A stretch of 64,000 nucleotides of DNA, from contig NZ_CP101161.1 in NCBI RefSeq assembly GCF_024298865.1, positions 3,307,227 through 3,371,226 of the forward strand. The letters run 5' to 3'. The notes beneath the pieces were generated by a model. That model was not told where the DNA came from, did no database searches, and saw only the letters and a list, made by a program, of their open reading frames with translations. The DNA comes from Halorarius halobius. Lineage in GTDB: Archaea > Halobacteriota > Halobacteria > Halobacteriales > Haloarculaceae. This document shows positions 1 to 6,945 of this stretch, one piece after another (position 1 is the stretch's first letter; every line of letters starts with the position of its first letter). The position numbers were made by a program, and so were the translations under genes.

Positions 1-1
1 C

Positions 2-478
2 GACGACGTCGAGCAGCGCATCTACGGCACTATCCTACAGACCCGCGAGCCCACGGCGGCGAGCACGATCGCCGACAGCGCCGACTGTGACCCCAAGACC
101 GCCCGGAAGTACCTCGGCTGGTTCGACGAGTTGGGAATCGTCACCAGACACGATGGCCATCCGGCCACCTACGAACGGAATGACGCGTATTTCGAATGGC
201 GACGCATCAACCAGCTCGCAGCCGACCAATCCGTCGAGGACCTGCAGGCTCGCGTTCGTGAGCTGACGAGCCGCATCGCCGAGTACGAGGCGACGTACGA
301 CGCCGCGTCACCGGCCGCAGTCGACGCCGTCGCCGCCGCGGAGGGCAGCGACGAGCGAACCATCGACGACGTGTACAGCGACCTCGCCGACTGGGCGACC
401 GCCCGCGAAGAGCGTGAGCGTTACGAACGTGCCCGCCAGCAGCGCACGGGTGGCGAGCGCGACCAAGCGTCTGGGTAG
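2..478 (+). CDS. DUF7342-type winged-helix protein, probable antitoxin (5' partial)
   Basis: The frame is open from the window edge, so the true start lies upstream; the TTG at 131 is internal. The visible part begins with a winged-helix DNA-binding segment (a run ending in DPKTARKYLGWFDELGIV), followed by an Ala/Glu-rich helical tail with coiled-coil character (LQARVRELTSRIAEYEATYD). This is the layout of the haloarchaeal DUF7342 family. The next gene starts 8 bases after the stop and resembles TumE-type toxins, so the inferred role is DNA-binding antitoxin and autorepressor of the pair. Family assignment is from remembered motifs; the toxin-antitoxin role is inference. Confidence 0.75.
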   Translation, partial: DDVEQRIYGTILQTREPTAASTIADSADCDPKTARKYLGWFDELGIVTRHDGHPATYERNDAYFEWRRINQLAADQSVEDLQARVRELTSRIAEYEATYDAASPAAVDAVAAAEGSDERTIDDVYSDLADWATAREERERYERARQQRTGGERDQASG

Positions 479-486
479 CCCACCGA

Positions 487-921
487 ATGGTACCACCGAC
501 AGGCGATGGCGGGAGCCCTGCCCCCATCGATCGTCCCATTCTTGAGTTCCTCCGGACGCGACTCCAAGCGACGAGGCAGGTCTCCCGAGCGACCATCACG
601 GACGCCAGCGGCCATCTGGAACTTTACGTCGCCTTTGCCCTGTCGTACTACCCGGGAGCCGTCGACGAGGCGCAGTTGACCGTCCGTTGGTACACGAACG
701 ACGACTTCAAGATCCACTATCGAGAGCAGCACACGGACCACGCCTGGGAGTGCCGGTGGGACCGGCACCCGAATCCGCACAATACACGGGACCACGTCCA
801 TCCCCCGCCCACCGCCCCGACGCCCGGCGAGGACGCAGCGTGGCCGGACGACCATCGTGATGTCGTTGCGCTCGTCCTCGACGAAATCGAAGATCGAATC
901 ACGGCCTTGTGGGACGATTGA
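487..921 (+). CDS. TumE-like putative toxin partner of DUF7342
   Basis: This 144-residue protein has a central beta-rich core (LTVRWYTNDDFKIHYRE) followed by a His/Pro-rich motif, RWDRHPNPHNTRDHVHPPP, resembling the conserved aspartate/histidine block of TumE-family (DUF6516) toxins. It ends in an acidic helix (DVVALVLDEIEDRITALWDD). It directly follows the DUF7342 gene, as expected for a two-gene toxin-antitoxin operon. Bases 721-917 recur with two mismatches at 4281-4477. A perfect 8-bp-stem hairpin (926-945) lies just after the stop. The toxin function is inferred from family resemblance and context. Confidence 0.7.
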   Translation: MVPPTGDGGSPAPIDRPILEFLRTRLQATRQVSRATITDASGHLELYVAFALSYYPGAVDEAQLTVRWYTNDDFKIHYREQHTDHAWECRWDRHPNPHNTRDHVHPPPTAPTPGEDAAWPDDHRDVVALVLDEIEDRITALWDD

Positions 922-925
922 ACCG

Positions 926-945
926 CCTCGGGGCAGCCCCCGAGG
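926..945. repeat. Perfect hairpin downstream of the TumE-like gene
   Basis: CCTCGGGG and CCCCGAGG form an 8-bp stem around a four-base loop, five bases after the toxin stop codon. It could act in termination or RNA processing, but no T-run follows. It could equally be the right-end hairpin of an IS200/IS605 element whose decayed tail may lie at 946-1094 on the minus strand. Confidence 0.45.
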
Positions 946-1468
946 CACTCGCCTTGCGTGTCTGCAGATTCACCTTCATTCCCTTCGAGCAAGCCCGGCG
1001 TGAGAACGGCTTCAGCTCCACCGAGGAATGTTCCCGGTTCGGTTCCGTCCGAGATGAGCTGGGCCGGATCTCTCCAGTTCATCCAGGTGTTCACGTCTCT
1101 AATGGACGTCTCCTCGTCGAACCGAACCAGGTTGACCTCCGCCTACCCAAACGATGTCACAACTGTGAGAGGAGGCTTCGTCTCACGACCACATCCAACG
1201 GCAGTTAGCCAATTTCAAAATAGTTGCGACGGAGATACCGCAAGCCGATGTTCTTCGAAGCGTTGCAGGACGCCATCCTACCTCGAATCTCCAGTTCACT
1301 CCGACAAATAGAGCTCCTGTACTGAGCAAGCTACGAACCGACTTGCCAATCACTATCAGTCACAACCGTTGGGTCACGGGATACGCTGGATACGAAGCTA
1401 CAGCATTCCCCGTGAGCGATGGATTCCGGAGCACTGCGAACTGCGCTGTCCGAGACTCGCACAGACCG
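946..1468. other. Gene-poor stretch, possible insertion-sequence debris
   Basis: No convincing gene is seen. On the minus strand, bases about 925-1094 read as an open frame containing GTEPGTFLGGAEAVLTPG, which looks like the low-complexity tail of some haloarchaeal TnpB proteins; this is a weak resemblance only. The rest has no recognisable coding pattern and a lower GC content than its neighbours. Confidence 0.3.
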
Positions 1469-1949
1469 TCACAGCGAGGACGTAAATGCCGCAAGTTCCG
1501 CCCTGACGAGTTTCGCCTCGCCGTTCTGGAGATGGTCGCTCGCCGTGTTCGGCGCACAGCCCAACTCCTCGGCGATGTCGGCGTGGGTGGCTTCACGAGG
1601 CGTATCGTAGTATCCCAGCGCGACGGCTACTTGGAGCGCCTCTCGTTGTCGCCGGATTCACGTCGGCACTTGGAAACTGCTGAATCGCGTCAATCTGGAC
1701 GGAAACGCTCGCTGGGAGGCCATCGATCGTCGATTGCAGCGTCTCCGGGTCCCCGACGATGTGGCCGCGGATACGGCCATCCCGGTAGACGAGCGGCCGC
1801 CGAACCACCAGCCCAGCGCGGTCGATCGCCGTTGCGGACCCCCCGAATATCGGGAGGGCCGCGTCACGTAGTTCGGTGAAATCGGGAGGTTCGAGTTGCG
1901 AGCAGTCCCCTGTTCGAAATCGTCGTTCCGACGGACACAGCACCCGCAC
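1469..1949 (-). pseudogene. Broken HTH_10 (Bat-type) regulator
   Basis: Two minus-strand frames together give the C-terminal half of a haloarchaeal HTH_10 regulator. The upstream frame reads LVVRRPLVYRDGRIRGHIVG and continues to a SADVNPAT segment near 1650. The downstream frame resumes with QREALQVAVALGYYDTPREA and THADIAEELGCAPNTASDHL, the diagnostic HTH_10 helix pair, ending at a TGA at 1469-1471. The linker normally present between the two frames is missing, so a short deletion has shifted the frame. No matching N-terminal domain is found upstream, so the gene is probably also truncated at its 5' end. Confidence 0.75.
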
Positions 1950-2027
1950 ACGAGACCGACCGCCGAGAGCAGCACGCAGGAGATGGTGGCTCCGGAGGCC
2001 CCCCGACCGAGGTCCGACATCTCCACC

Positions 2028-2171
2028 TCAGAACGCGTATCGAGCGATCTCCGTCGAGTGACAGCTGGGACACTCATCGGTCTCCGGTGAGACAGCCGTC
2101 CCGCAGACGCGACACTCGTGGAGGACGGTGCATCCGGAACTCCCCCTGCGGAGCAGCTCGAGCACCCCCAT
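2028..2171 (-). CDS. Small CPxCG-type zinc ribbon protein, 47 residues
   Basis: The ATG at 2171 opens a 47-residue frame: MGVLELLRRG, then ECRVCGTAV and DECPSCHSTE. Four cysteines in two CxxC knuckles are expected to bind one zinc. This is the pattern of the one-domain zinc-finger microproteins common in Halobacteria, several of which influence motility, biofilm or stress responses. An AT-rich TATA-like stretch lies about 28 bases upstream (2196-2202). The HTH_10 pseudogene follows on the same strand. Confidence 0.7.
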   Translation of the reverse strand: MGVLELLRRGSSGCTVLHECRVCGTAVSPETDECPSCHSTEIARYAF

Positions 2172-2484
2172 TCGAACCAATCATGCCTCCCCCCGATAAT
2201 CAATCTACGCCATATACCATCCCAGGTATATCCGGTCGCGAGAGGACGCTGTGCGTCCACTACGGATATCAGTCGGCCACATACCTAGACCCACTCCGAT
2301 CTCCAGAGCGACGAACCGGTATGTGTCACGCTGCTGGAATCAGCTGAATAGTCCGATCATATTAGTCTATGAATGGGTTGTTTCAACCGCCAATATTCAG
2401 GAGGTGAGTATCCTCCAGTGACACTACATCATACCCAAATCAGTCTCGGATGAGGATGAAAGTACGCAGGCCCATGACCGACCG
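2172..2484. other. Intergenic stretch between two zinc-ribbon genes
   Basis: No gene is recognised. It holds the promoter region of the minus-strand zinc ribbon gene and, toward 2350-2450, an AT-richer stretch likely to contain the promoter of the plus-strand zinc ribbon gene. Confidence 0.4.
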
Positions 2485-2634
2485 ATGAGCGACCGTACGT
2501 TGACGATAGAATGCGACTGTGGAGCCCAGATGTCGGACAGCCGAACCGCTGAGCAGGTCGAGTGTGAGTGTGGAGCAGTGTATGCAGTAGCCATTACCCA
2601 ACTCCAGGGAGGCAAGGACAGCTCATCTCGCTAA
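2485..2634 (+). CDS. Second small zinc-binding protein, 49 residues
   Basis: MSDRTLTIECDCGAQ is followed by VECECGAVYAVAITQLQ. Two CxCG pairs (CDCG and CECG) spaced by about 15 residues make a minimal zinc ribbon. The AVYAV-TQLQ tail is typical of a widespread haloarchaeal small zinc-finger family. It is convergent with the DUF7351 regulator gene, leaving a 43-base gap. The ATG at 2474 is in another frame and stops at once, so 2485 is preferred. Confidence 0.65.
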   Translation: MSDRTLTIECDCGAQMSDSRTAEQVECECGAVYAVAITQLQGGKDSSSR

Positions 2635-2677
2635 CCCCCGGAGCATATCGATTCTCCGTCGAGAGTAATTCGTGGGA

Positions 2678-3550
2678 TCACGACCGCGCGACATCCACCA
2701 CCGATAGCGTTTCATCGAGTGTGAGGTCGAGCCGCTCGTCGTCACCGTCCATCGTCAACTCGACGCGCAGCGGCTCCTCGCTCGCGACCGTCACCTCGGT
2801 GTCGAACAGCCAGTCGAGGTCCCAGATCATCGTCTCACGGAGGTCGATACCCTCCTCGTAGAGGAACGAGACGACAGCCGGGTGATCGAGCACGACGGCC
2901 TCGACGGCCATCCCCACGTCCACGCCGCATGCCTGGCAGGACTGCTGGACGTGCGGCTCGTCCCACGACTCCGTGTCGAGCGAGGATTCGATGCGCCCGC
3001 CGCAGTGGTGGCAGAACCCCCGCGTCAGCGACTGGCTGCGCGTCAGCAGGAACTGGCTGAACACTCGTGGGAGCGACTCCGGGTCGTGACTCGCAGCCAG
3101 TACCGGCGGCGCGGGCATCCCACCCGCGACCACCAACTCGCAGTCGACACACTGGACATCCAGTCGGCCGGCTTCGTACCGCGCCTCGATGGTGCTGCCA
3201 CAGTCCGTGCACTCCCCGACGTCGATCCCATCGACGGTGACGTCCGTATCGGTGTAGACGCCCGACACCGCCGCGCCGATGACTTGCTCCCCCGCGAACG
3301 TGAGTTCGTAGCCGTCCTCGACGTTCCGGACGAACCGCGGGACGAGCTTGTCGAGGTGGTAGTTGAACTGGCCCGAGTCCTGCACGTCAACGCTGTCGAA
3401 CAGCTCGGAGAACGGCATCGGTAGCGCCTCCGCCTGCCGGGCCTCCCACAACTCCTGTACGATCCGGAATCTGATGTCGTTGGCCACGAGGCTGAACGCC
3501 GCCTCGAGGTCGTCAACCGTAACCCCACCCGCGTTGTCGTGGTCCCCCAT
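2678..3550 (-). CDS. DUF7347/DUF7351 winged-helix transcriptional regulator
   Basis: Residues about 10-100 form an ArsR-like winged helix (FSLVANDIRFRIVQELWEA, SGQFNYHLDKLVPRFV). The C-terminal part (about 105-290) contains cysteine pairs CTDCG, CVDC, CHHCGG and CQACG, consistent with zinc ribbons in the DUF7351 effector region. The protein is 290 residues, close to its paralogue at 60238-61140, which has the same order of winged helix, cysteine pairs and acidic beta-rich tail. It is divergent from a small membrane-protein gene 153 bases away. The regulated genes and ligand are unknown. Confidence 0.85.
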   Translation of the reverse strand: MGDHDNAGGVTVDDLEAAFSLVANDIRFRIVQELWEARQAEALPMPFSELFDSVDVQDSGQFNYHLDKLVPRFVRNVEDGYELTFAGEQVIGAAVSGVYTDTDVTVDGIDVGECTDCGSTIEARYEAGRLDVQCVDCELVVAGGMPAPPVLAASHDPESLPRVFSQFLLTRSQSLTRGFCHHCGGRIESSLDTESWDEPHVQQSCQACGVDVGMAVEAVVLDHPAVVSFLYEEGIDLRETMIWDLDWLFDTEVTVASEEPLRVELTMDGDDERLDLTLDETLSVVDVARS

Positions 3551-3703
3551 ACGCCGATAATGGTCACCGGCTGCCTTCAGAGTACCTCGGCCGACACCGG
3601 GTCCGGACGACCGACGAAAACTGGTGAACTGAGTTTCAGTATGGAGGATTACAGAAATGTAATTCAGATTATGCTTATGAGGTAGCGGTCCCAGCCATCA
3701 CAT

Positions 3704-3982
3704 ATGAAGCGAGGCACGACCCGCTCGGTACAGCGGGCACGGTTCAGGTACAGTACGAACGAGGTAGTGGTCGTGAGCGCCGCGATGTTCGGCGCGCTGC
3801 TGGTGGCGCTGGTGGCCGCATCGCACGGTACGCTGGTCGCGGCTGCCGTGGTTGGCTTCATGGCCGGCCGCAGGGTTCGCGAGGCCCAGTCCGCCGGGCG
3901 GCGGGTGGCTCGATCGTTGCGGCGGACGGTCGACGAGTCGTCAGCCCCGGGCGTCGTGCGTCAGGCCTCAAGTGCTCTGTAG
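3704..3982 (+). CDS. Small membrane protein, 92 residues
   Basis: A basic N-terminus (MKRGTTRSVQRARFRYS) precedes a hydrophobic stretch that could form two short membrane helices (VVVVSAAMFGALLVALVA and TLVAAAVVGFMAG). An Arg-rich cytoplasmic-type tail follows. The layout matches the 94-residue protein at 53764-54048, and both lie beside HTH regulator genes. No function is known; a membrane partner of the adjacent regulator is a guess from context. Confidence 0.6.
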   Translation: MKRGTTRSVQRARFRYSTNEVVVVSAAMFGALLVALVAASHGTLVAAAVVGFMAGRRVREAQSAGRRVARSLRRTVDESSAPGVVRQASSAL

Positions 3983-4004
3983 GACCTCCAATTCGTCCGG
4001 TTTA

Positions 4005-4205
4005 CTACCGGCGCAGTCGGTCGACCTCGATGCCGAGTTTCCGCTCGATGACGATGAAAACGCGGCGGTCACGCTCGCGAACGACTCTCTCCAGTCGACG
4101 GATACCGTCGTGTGGTCTTTCTGAGAGCACAGGCCTCATACACTCCGTGTTTGCAAGCATCGCCGTGGCCTGTTCGGCGGTGACACGCTCCGGCCAGGAG
4201 TCCAT
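4005..4205 (-). CDS. Hypothetical small protein, 66 residues
   Basis: The ATG at 4205 begins MDSWPERVTAEQATAML; the protein ends in a basic helical region (ERDRRVFIVIERKLG). A clear AT-rich TATA-like box (4221-4232) sits just upstream, suggesting a leaderless or nearly leaderless transcript. No family is recognised. The upstream side is cut by an IS200/IS605-like hairpin at 4251-4270, so the gene may itself be a remnant. Confidence 0.4.
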   Translation of the reverse strand: MDSWPERVTAEQATAMLANTECMRPVLSERPHDGIRRLERVVRERDRRVFIVIERKLGIEVDRLRR

Positions 4206-4220
4206 TTCATTACTCGAGGG

Positions 4221-4232
4221 GATATAAATATC
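4221..4232 (-). promoter_or_regulatory. TATA box of the 66-residue gene
   Basis: The sequence GATATAAATATC is nearly palindromic and lies 16-27 bases ahead of the ATG at 4205. This is close to the usual archaeal TATA spacing for leaderless transcripts. Confidence 0.45.
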
Positions 4233-4244
4233 CCAACGCGGAAT

Positions 4245-4280
4245 GGGAAGCCCCTCCGTTCACGGCGGGGAGGATGTCAC
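4245..4280. mobile_element. IS200/IS605-type end remnant (right-end-like hairpin)
   Basis: GGGAAGCCCCTCC is followed by a loop and CGGCGGGGAGGATGTCAC. The segment 4251-4270 folds as CCCC-CCG around a TTCA loop against CGG-GGGG. This subterminal hairpin type is familiar from the right ends of haloarchaeal tnpB-bearing elements. A related sequence lies near 38688-38715. No tnpB gene is attached, and the next base begins the duplicated toxin-gene fragment. Confidence 0.5.
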
Positions 4281-4477
4281 CGAGAGCAGTACACGGACCA
4301 CGCCTGGGAGTGCCGGTGGGACCGGCACCCGAATCCGCACAATACACGGGACCACGTCCATCCCCCGCCCACCGCCCCGACGCCCGGCGAGGACGCATCG
4401 TGGCCGGACGACCATCGTGATGTCGTTGCGCTCGTCCTCGACGAAATCGAAGATCGAATCACGGCCTTGTGGGACGA
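4281..4477 (+). pseudogene. 197-bp duplicate of the 3' part of the TumE-like gene
   Basis: This segment matches bases 721-917 with two substitutions and no gaps, covering the last ~65 codons of the TumE-like toxin gene but not its stop. It begins exactly where the right-end-like hairpin ends and stops nine bases before the left-end-like hairpin. It is therefore flanking DNA trapped between two insertion-sequence ends. The near-identity points to recent duplication or acquisition of a close relative. Confidence 0.9.
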
Positions 4478-4485
4478 GTCAGCTA

Positions 4486-4544
4486 CCCACGACTGACGTC
4501 GTGGGCTTGTCGGTGGACTCCCGTTCTACCGACCAGTACTGGTC
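4486..4544. mobile_element. IS200/IS605-type left-end-like hairpin pair with 18-nt core
   Basis: A perfect hairpin, CCCACGACTGACGTCGTGGG (4486-4505), is followed after 7 bases by GTGGACTCCCGTTCTACC (4513-4530) and a perfect palindrome, GACCAGTACTGGTC (4531-4544). The same 18-base core, again between two unrelated stems, occurs inverted at 15650-15708. Conserved core with changing stems is what ends of single-strand transposons, or a structured RNA, would show. Confidence 0.6.
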
Positions 4545-4789
4545 GGACGCCACGTGAACCCGACCAGCCACTCGTCCCCCTCCGCCGGCGGCGTCTCGTC
4601 GTACTCACAGTCGAAGTCGTCGTGAGATCAGTTCAGAGTCCACTGGGGGTTCACGTACGGCCAAACTGGCGAACATCCAGACCAAGCCGGTAGGTGAGAC
4701 TGGCTGCCCGATGCATACGGTCTTAGCGATTGACAGTGATTCACATTCAGAAATTTCGTAACTTTCACACCTAACACTCCTTACAGTGG
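4545..4789. other. Intergenic remainder after the insertion-sequence end
   Basis: No gene is recognised. On the minus strand a short frame around 4555-4620 reads CEYDETPPAEGDEWLVGF, which looks protein-like and may be a fragment of a displaced gene, but no family was recognised. The last 60 bases are AT-rich and probably hold the promoter of the MarR-type gene. Confidence 0.35.
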
Positions 4790-4810
4790 ATGACGTACCT
4801 TATTTCAACG

Positions 4811-5188
4811 ATGTCCATCGACCGAGACACATTCGAGAACACGAGTGAGGACGAGCTCGCGGATCTTTCGGTCCCTAATCAAGTTCTTGGCTTCCTCATA
4901 GCAAACGACGACTATGCATTCAAGGCCCGCGAGATTGCGTCTCAGACCGGTCTTGACGAAGGCGCGGTTAGTACGGCACTCTCTCGGTTGAAGGACCGTG
5001 AGCTTGTCGAGCACAAGGCAACGTACTGGGCAGTGACGGCCGACGAAGAACGCCTCGAGGGATACAGCGGGTACGAGCGGGCGACTGCCCTCTTTAACGA
5101 ACAGTTCGGAGCGGAGGACAAGGACGCCTGGCGTGAACACGCGCCCGAGAAGGAGCATCCAAGCGTCGATACTGAGGACGACCAGTGA
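4811..5188 (+). CDS. MarR-type winged-helix protein, probable orphan antitoxin
   Basis: This 125-residue protein has an acidic N-terminus (MSIDRDTFENTSEDELADLS) and a winged helix (EIASQTGLDEGAVSTALSRL, then VEHKATYW). It belongs to the haloarchaeal MarR-like family usually encoded just before a PemK/MazF toxin. An alternative ATG at 4790 adds seven residues; 4811 fits the family start better as I remember it. The expected toxin gene begins with a GTGA overlap but collapses after about 15 codons, so the antitoxin appears to have lost its toxin. Confidence 0.7.
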   Translation: MSIDRDTFENTSEDELADLSVPNQVLGFLIANDDYAFKAREIASQTGLDEGAVSTALSRLKDRELVEHKATYWAVTADEERLEGYSGYERATALFNEQFGAEDKDAWREHAPEKEHPSVDTEDDQ

Positions 5189-5244
5189 GCGCTCTGTCTC
5201 AGCCGGTCTACCGACGGGGGATGTCGTGCGGTGGCAGTAGTTGA
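5185..5244 (+). pseudogene. Stub of a PemK/MazF-type toxin gene
   Basis: A GTG overlapping the antitoxin stop by four bases opens a frame reading SALSQPVYRRG. One base short of the expected frame, the DNA then encodes DVVRWQ before a stop. VYRRGDVV is the usual N-terminus of PemK/MazF toxins (first beta strand). The match is short, so it is suggestive rather than proven. Everything after about 20 codons of toxin is gone. Confidence 0.45.
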
Positions 5245-5283
5245 GACTGGTCGCCTTAACGAATATGGCAGTCTGGCGTAGTT

Positions 5284-5291
5284 CATAAATA
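5284..5291 (+). promoter_or_regulatory. TATA box of the UPF0175/PIN operon
   Basis: CATAAATA is centred about 32 bases ahead of the ATG at 5320. The same spacing is seen before two histidine kinase genes in this window, implying a very short leader. Confidence 0.5.
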
Positions 5292-5319
5292 GTATGAAGT
5301 CATAGTCTCGGCTAGAACG

Positions 5320-5688
5320 ATGGCACGAATCACCGGATCATATCCTGACGATCTCGACCTCCTGATCGAGGGTGCTGTCGAGGCTGGTGTGTTCGGAGGC
5401 AAGAGCGATGCGTTGCGGGAGTTCGTGCGTGAGTACTTCGAGGACCACGAGAACGAGCGGATAGCAGCTGCGGTCGCCCTCTACGAACGCGAGCGGATTA
5501 CACTCGGTGATGCTGCGAGACTCGCTGATGTCGATCGCTGGACGATGCGTGACATCCTCCGTGAGCACGGCGTTGAACTTCGCCTCGGGCTCGTTGACGA
5601 AGACGACGCAGCCTACGAGGTAGAGGCAGCACGCGAACTCGAATTCGACGACGAGGACTCGGACGATGTGGAATCACCCGCGAAATGA
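5320..5688 (+). CDS. UPF0175 family antitoxin
   Basis: The N-terminal half (MARITGSYPDDLDLLIEGAV, then KSDALREFVREYFEDH) resembles a ribbon-helix-helix-like dimerisation and DNA-binding segment. A UPF0175-type HTH follows (ERERITLGDAARLADVDRWT, MRDILREHGVELRLG). The very acidic tail (about 95-122) likely binds the toxin. The stop overlaps the next gene's ATG by four bases, the usual coupling in VapB-VapC-like modules. The length of 122 residues is slightly longer than the typical ~90 because of the tail. Confidence 0.8.
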   Translation: MARITGSYPDDLDLLIEGAVEAGVFGGKSDALREFVREYFEDHENERIAAAVALYERERITLGDAARLADVDRWTMRDILREHGVELRLGLVDEDDAAYEVEAARELEFDDEDSDDVESPAK

Positions 5689-6191
5689 CTGGTGACGGAA
5701 TTCCGGCGAATCCGAGCGTCCTGAACACGACTGTCCTCTCGAATTTTGCGTATATCGACCAGTTGTGGGTGGTTACAGGGCTCTCCGGAATCTGTACAGT
5801 ACCGGTCGTTCGCGAGGAACTCGAAAACGGCGTTGATGGACACCCGTATCTTCAATCCGCACTCGGGACACTCGACAACGAGATTCCAATCGTACCTATC
5901 TCGGAGACGGTCGCAAACAGGGAGGCGGTCGTCAGTGACCATCTCGATGCCGGCGAGGCCCAAGCGTTTGCCGTGGCGGACGCACACGACGGCCGTCTGC
6001 TGACCGACGACGGGGATGCTCGATCGTTCGCCAAAGAACAGGGTGTGACCGTTGTCGGATCAGTCGGTGTGCTCCTGGCTGCTATCGATGCTGGTAAGAT
6101 CGACGAATCGACCGCTGATGAGTGGCTGTCGATATGGATTGACGAAATCGGCTACTACGTTCCATACCGGTCGATTTCGGACTATCAGTGA
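5685..6191 (+). CDS. PIN-like (DUF3368-type) toxin nuclease
   Basis: The protein has 168 residues. PIN-type motifs appear in order: an N-terminal strand VLNTTVLSNFAYIDQL, in which the usual catalytic Asp position reads Asn-Thr-Thr; VPVVREELENG, supplying an acidic residue; LDAGEAQAFAVADAHDG; and LLTDDGDARSFAKEQGV with the late Asp pair. This is the DUF3368/PIN partner usually paired with UPF0175 antitoxins; such toxins cleave RNA. The replaced first acidic residue could lower activity, but DUF3368 members vary here. Its start overlaps the antitoxin stop. Confidence 0.8.
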   Translation: MTGDGIPANPSVLNTTVLSNFAYIDQLWVVTGLSGICTVPVVREELENGVDGHPYLQSALGTLDNEIPIVPISETVANREAVVSDHLDAGEAQAFAVADAHDGRLLTDDGDARSFAKEQGVTVVGSVGVLLAAIDAGKIDESTADEWLSIWIDEIGYYVPYRSISDYQ

Positions 6192-6302
6192 GCTCCATCT
6201 TTCGCCTTTTTATAACCTGTATCGTCTCAACTCCGCGAAGGCCAGAAGTTTCGACCGGTCCTCTCAATGCACGAGAGCAAGTCGAGAACCAGCAACGCTA
6301 CC

Positions 6303-6776
6303 TCAACGCTCGTAGGCGTCGTCGATCGCGCTGACGAGTTCTTCCACGTCTTGTGATCCGACGAGAACGTCACGACCGGTCGTCCGCTGGATCCAGACGC
6401 CCTGATTCCCACGGACGTTGTACGCGATCCTACCTGGTACCCAGCGAATGCCCCAGCCACCGAACTCGCGGAGTGGGCGGTACGTTCTCAGCTCGTAGTG
6501 GTCAATCTCCGCCCAGGTGATCCGACGGAATGACCAGTGGATGGGCCACATCTTGAGATAGATTCCGTCGGCTCTCACCTCGGTATTGAGGCGAAGGCTG
6601 TAGAGGAACGCGGCGACGACGCCGATGACCACAAGTCCAATCCACGAGACAGGCCCGAGCACGAGCATAAGTACCGCGATCCCGCCAAGAAGGGCCCAGA
6701 GCCACAGCTGACGAAACTGCTGCACTTCACGGAAGATTGGACTTGTGTCCACGATGCATCGCCTCAAACGATGCAC
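6303..6776 (-). CDS. Two-helix membrane protein, DUF6141-like
   Basis: After a short N-terminus (FREVQQFRQLWLWALL) two membrane helices follow (about residues 27-65). A soluble C-terminal domain then contains RADGIYLKMWPIHWSFRRI, YRPLREFGGWGIRW and a strand-rich end (VWIQRTTGRDVLVGSQ). This layout resembles PH-like DUF6141 proteins. The start used is a GTG at 6776; an internal GTG nine codons on is equally possible. It converges with the PIN toxin gene. Function is unknown. Confidence 0.65.
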   Translation of the reverse strand: MHRLRRCIVDTSPIFREVQQFRQLWLWALLGGIAVLMLVLGPVSWIGLVVIGVVAAFLYSLRLNTEVRADGIYLKMWPIHWSFRRITWAEIDHYELRTYRPLREFGGWGIRWVPGRIAYNVRGNQGVWIQRTTGRDVLVGSQDVEELVSAIDDAYER

Positions 6777-6945
6777 TCGCGAGTGATGAGACTACCGACA
6801 AGGTACCAGAAACGACACGTCGACTCCCGTTTTCGATAATCGGCACCGTGTCGGTTCTGTGATCCGCTTCCCGGTATCTTCGTATTCGTCCGGCCGATGA
6901 TTCTATCGACAGAACGCTTTTGTCTGCGCCATGCGAAGCGTTCGC

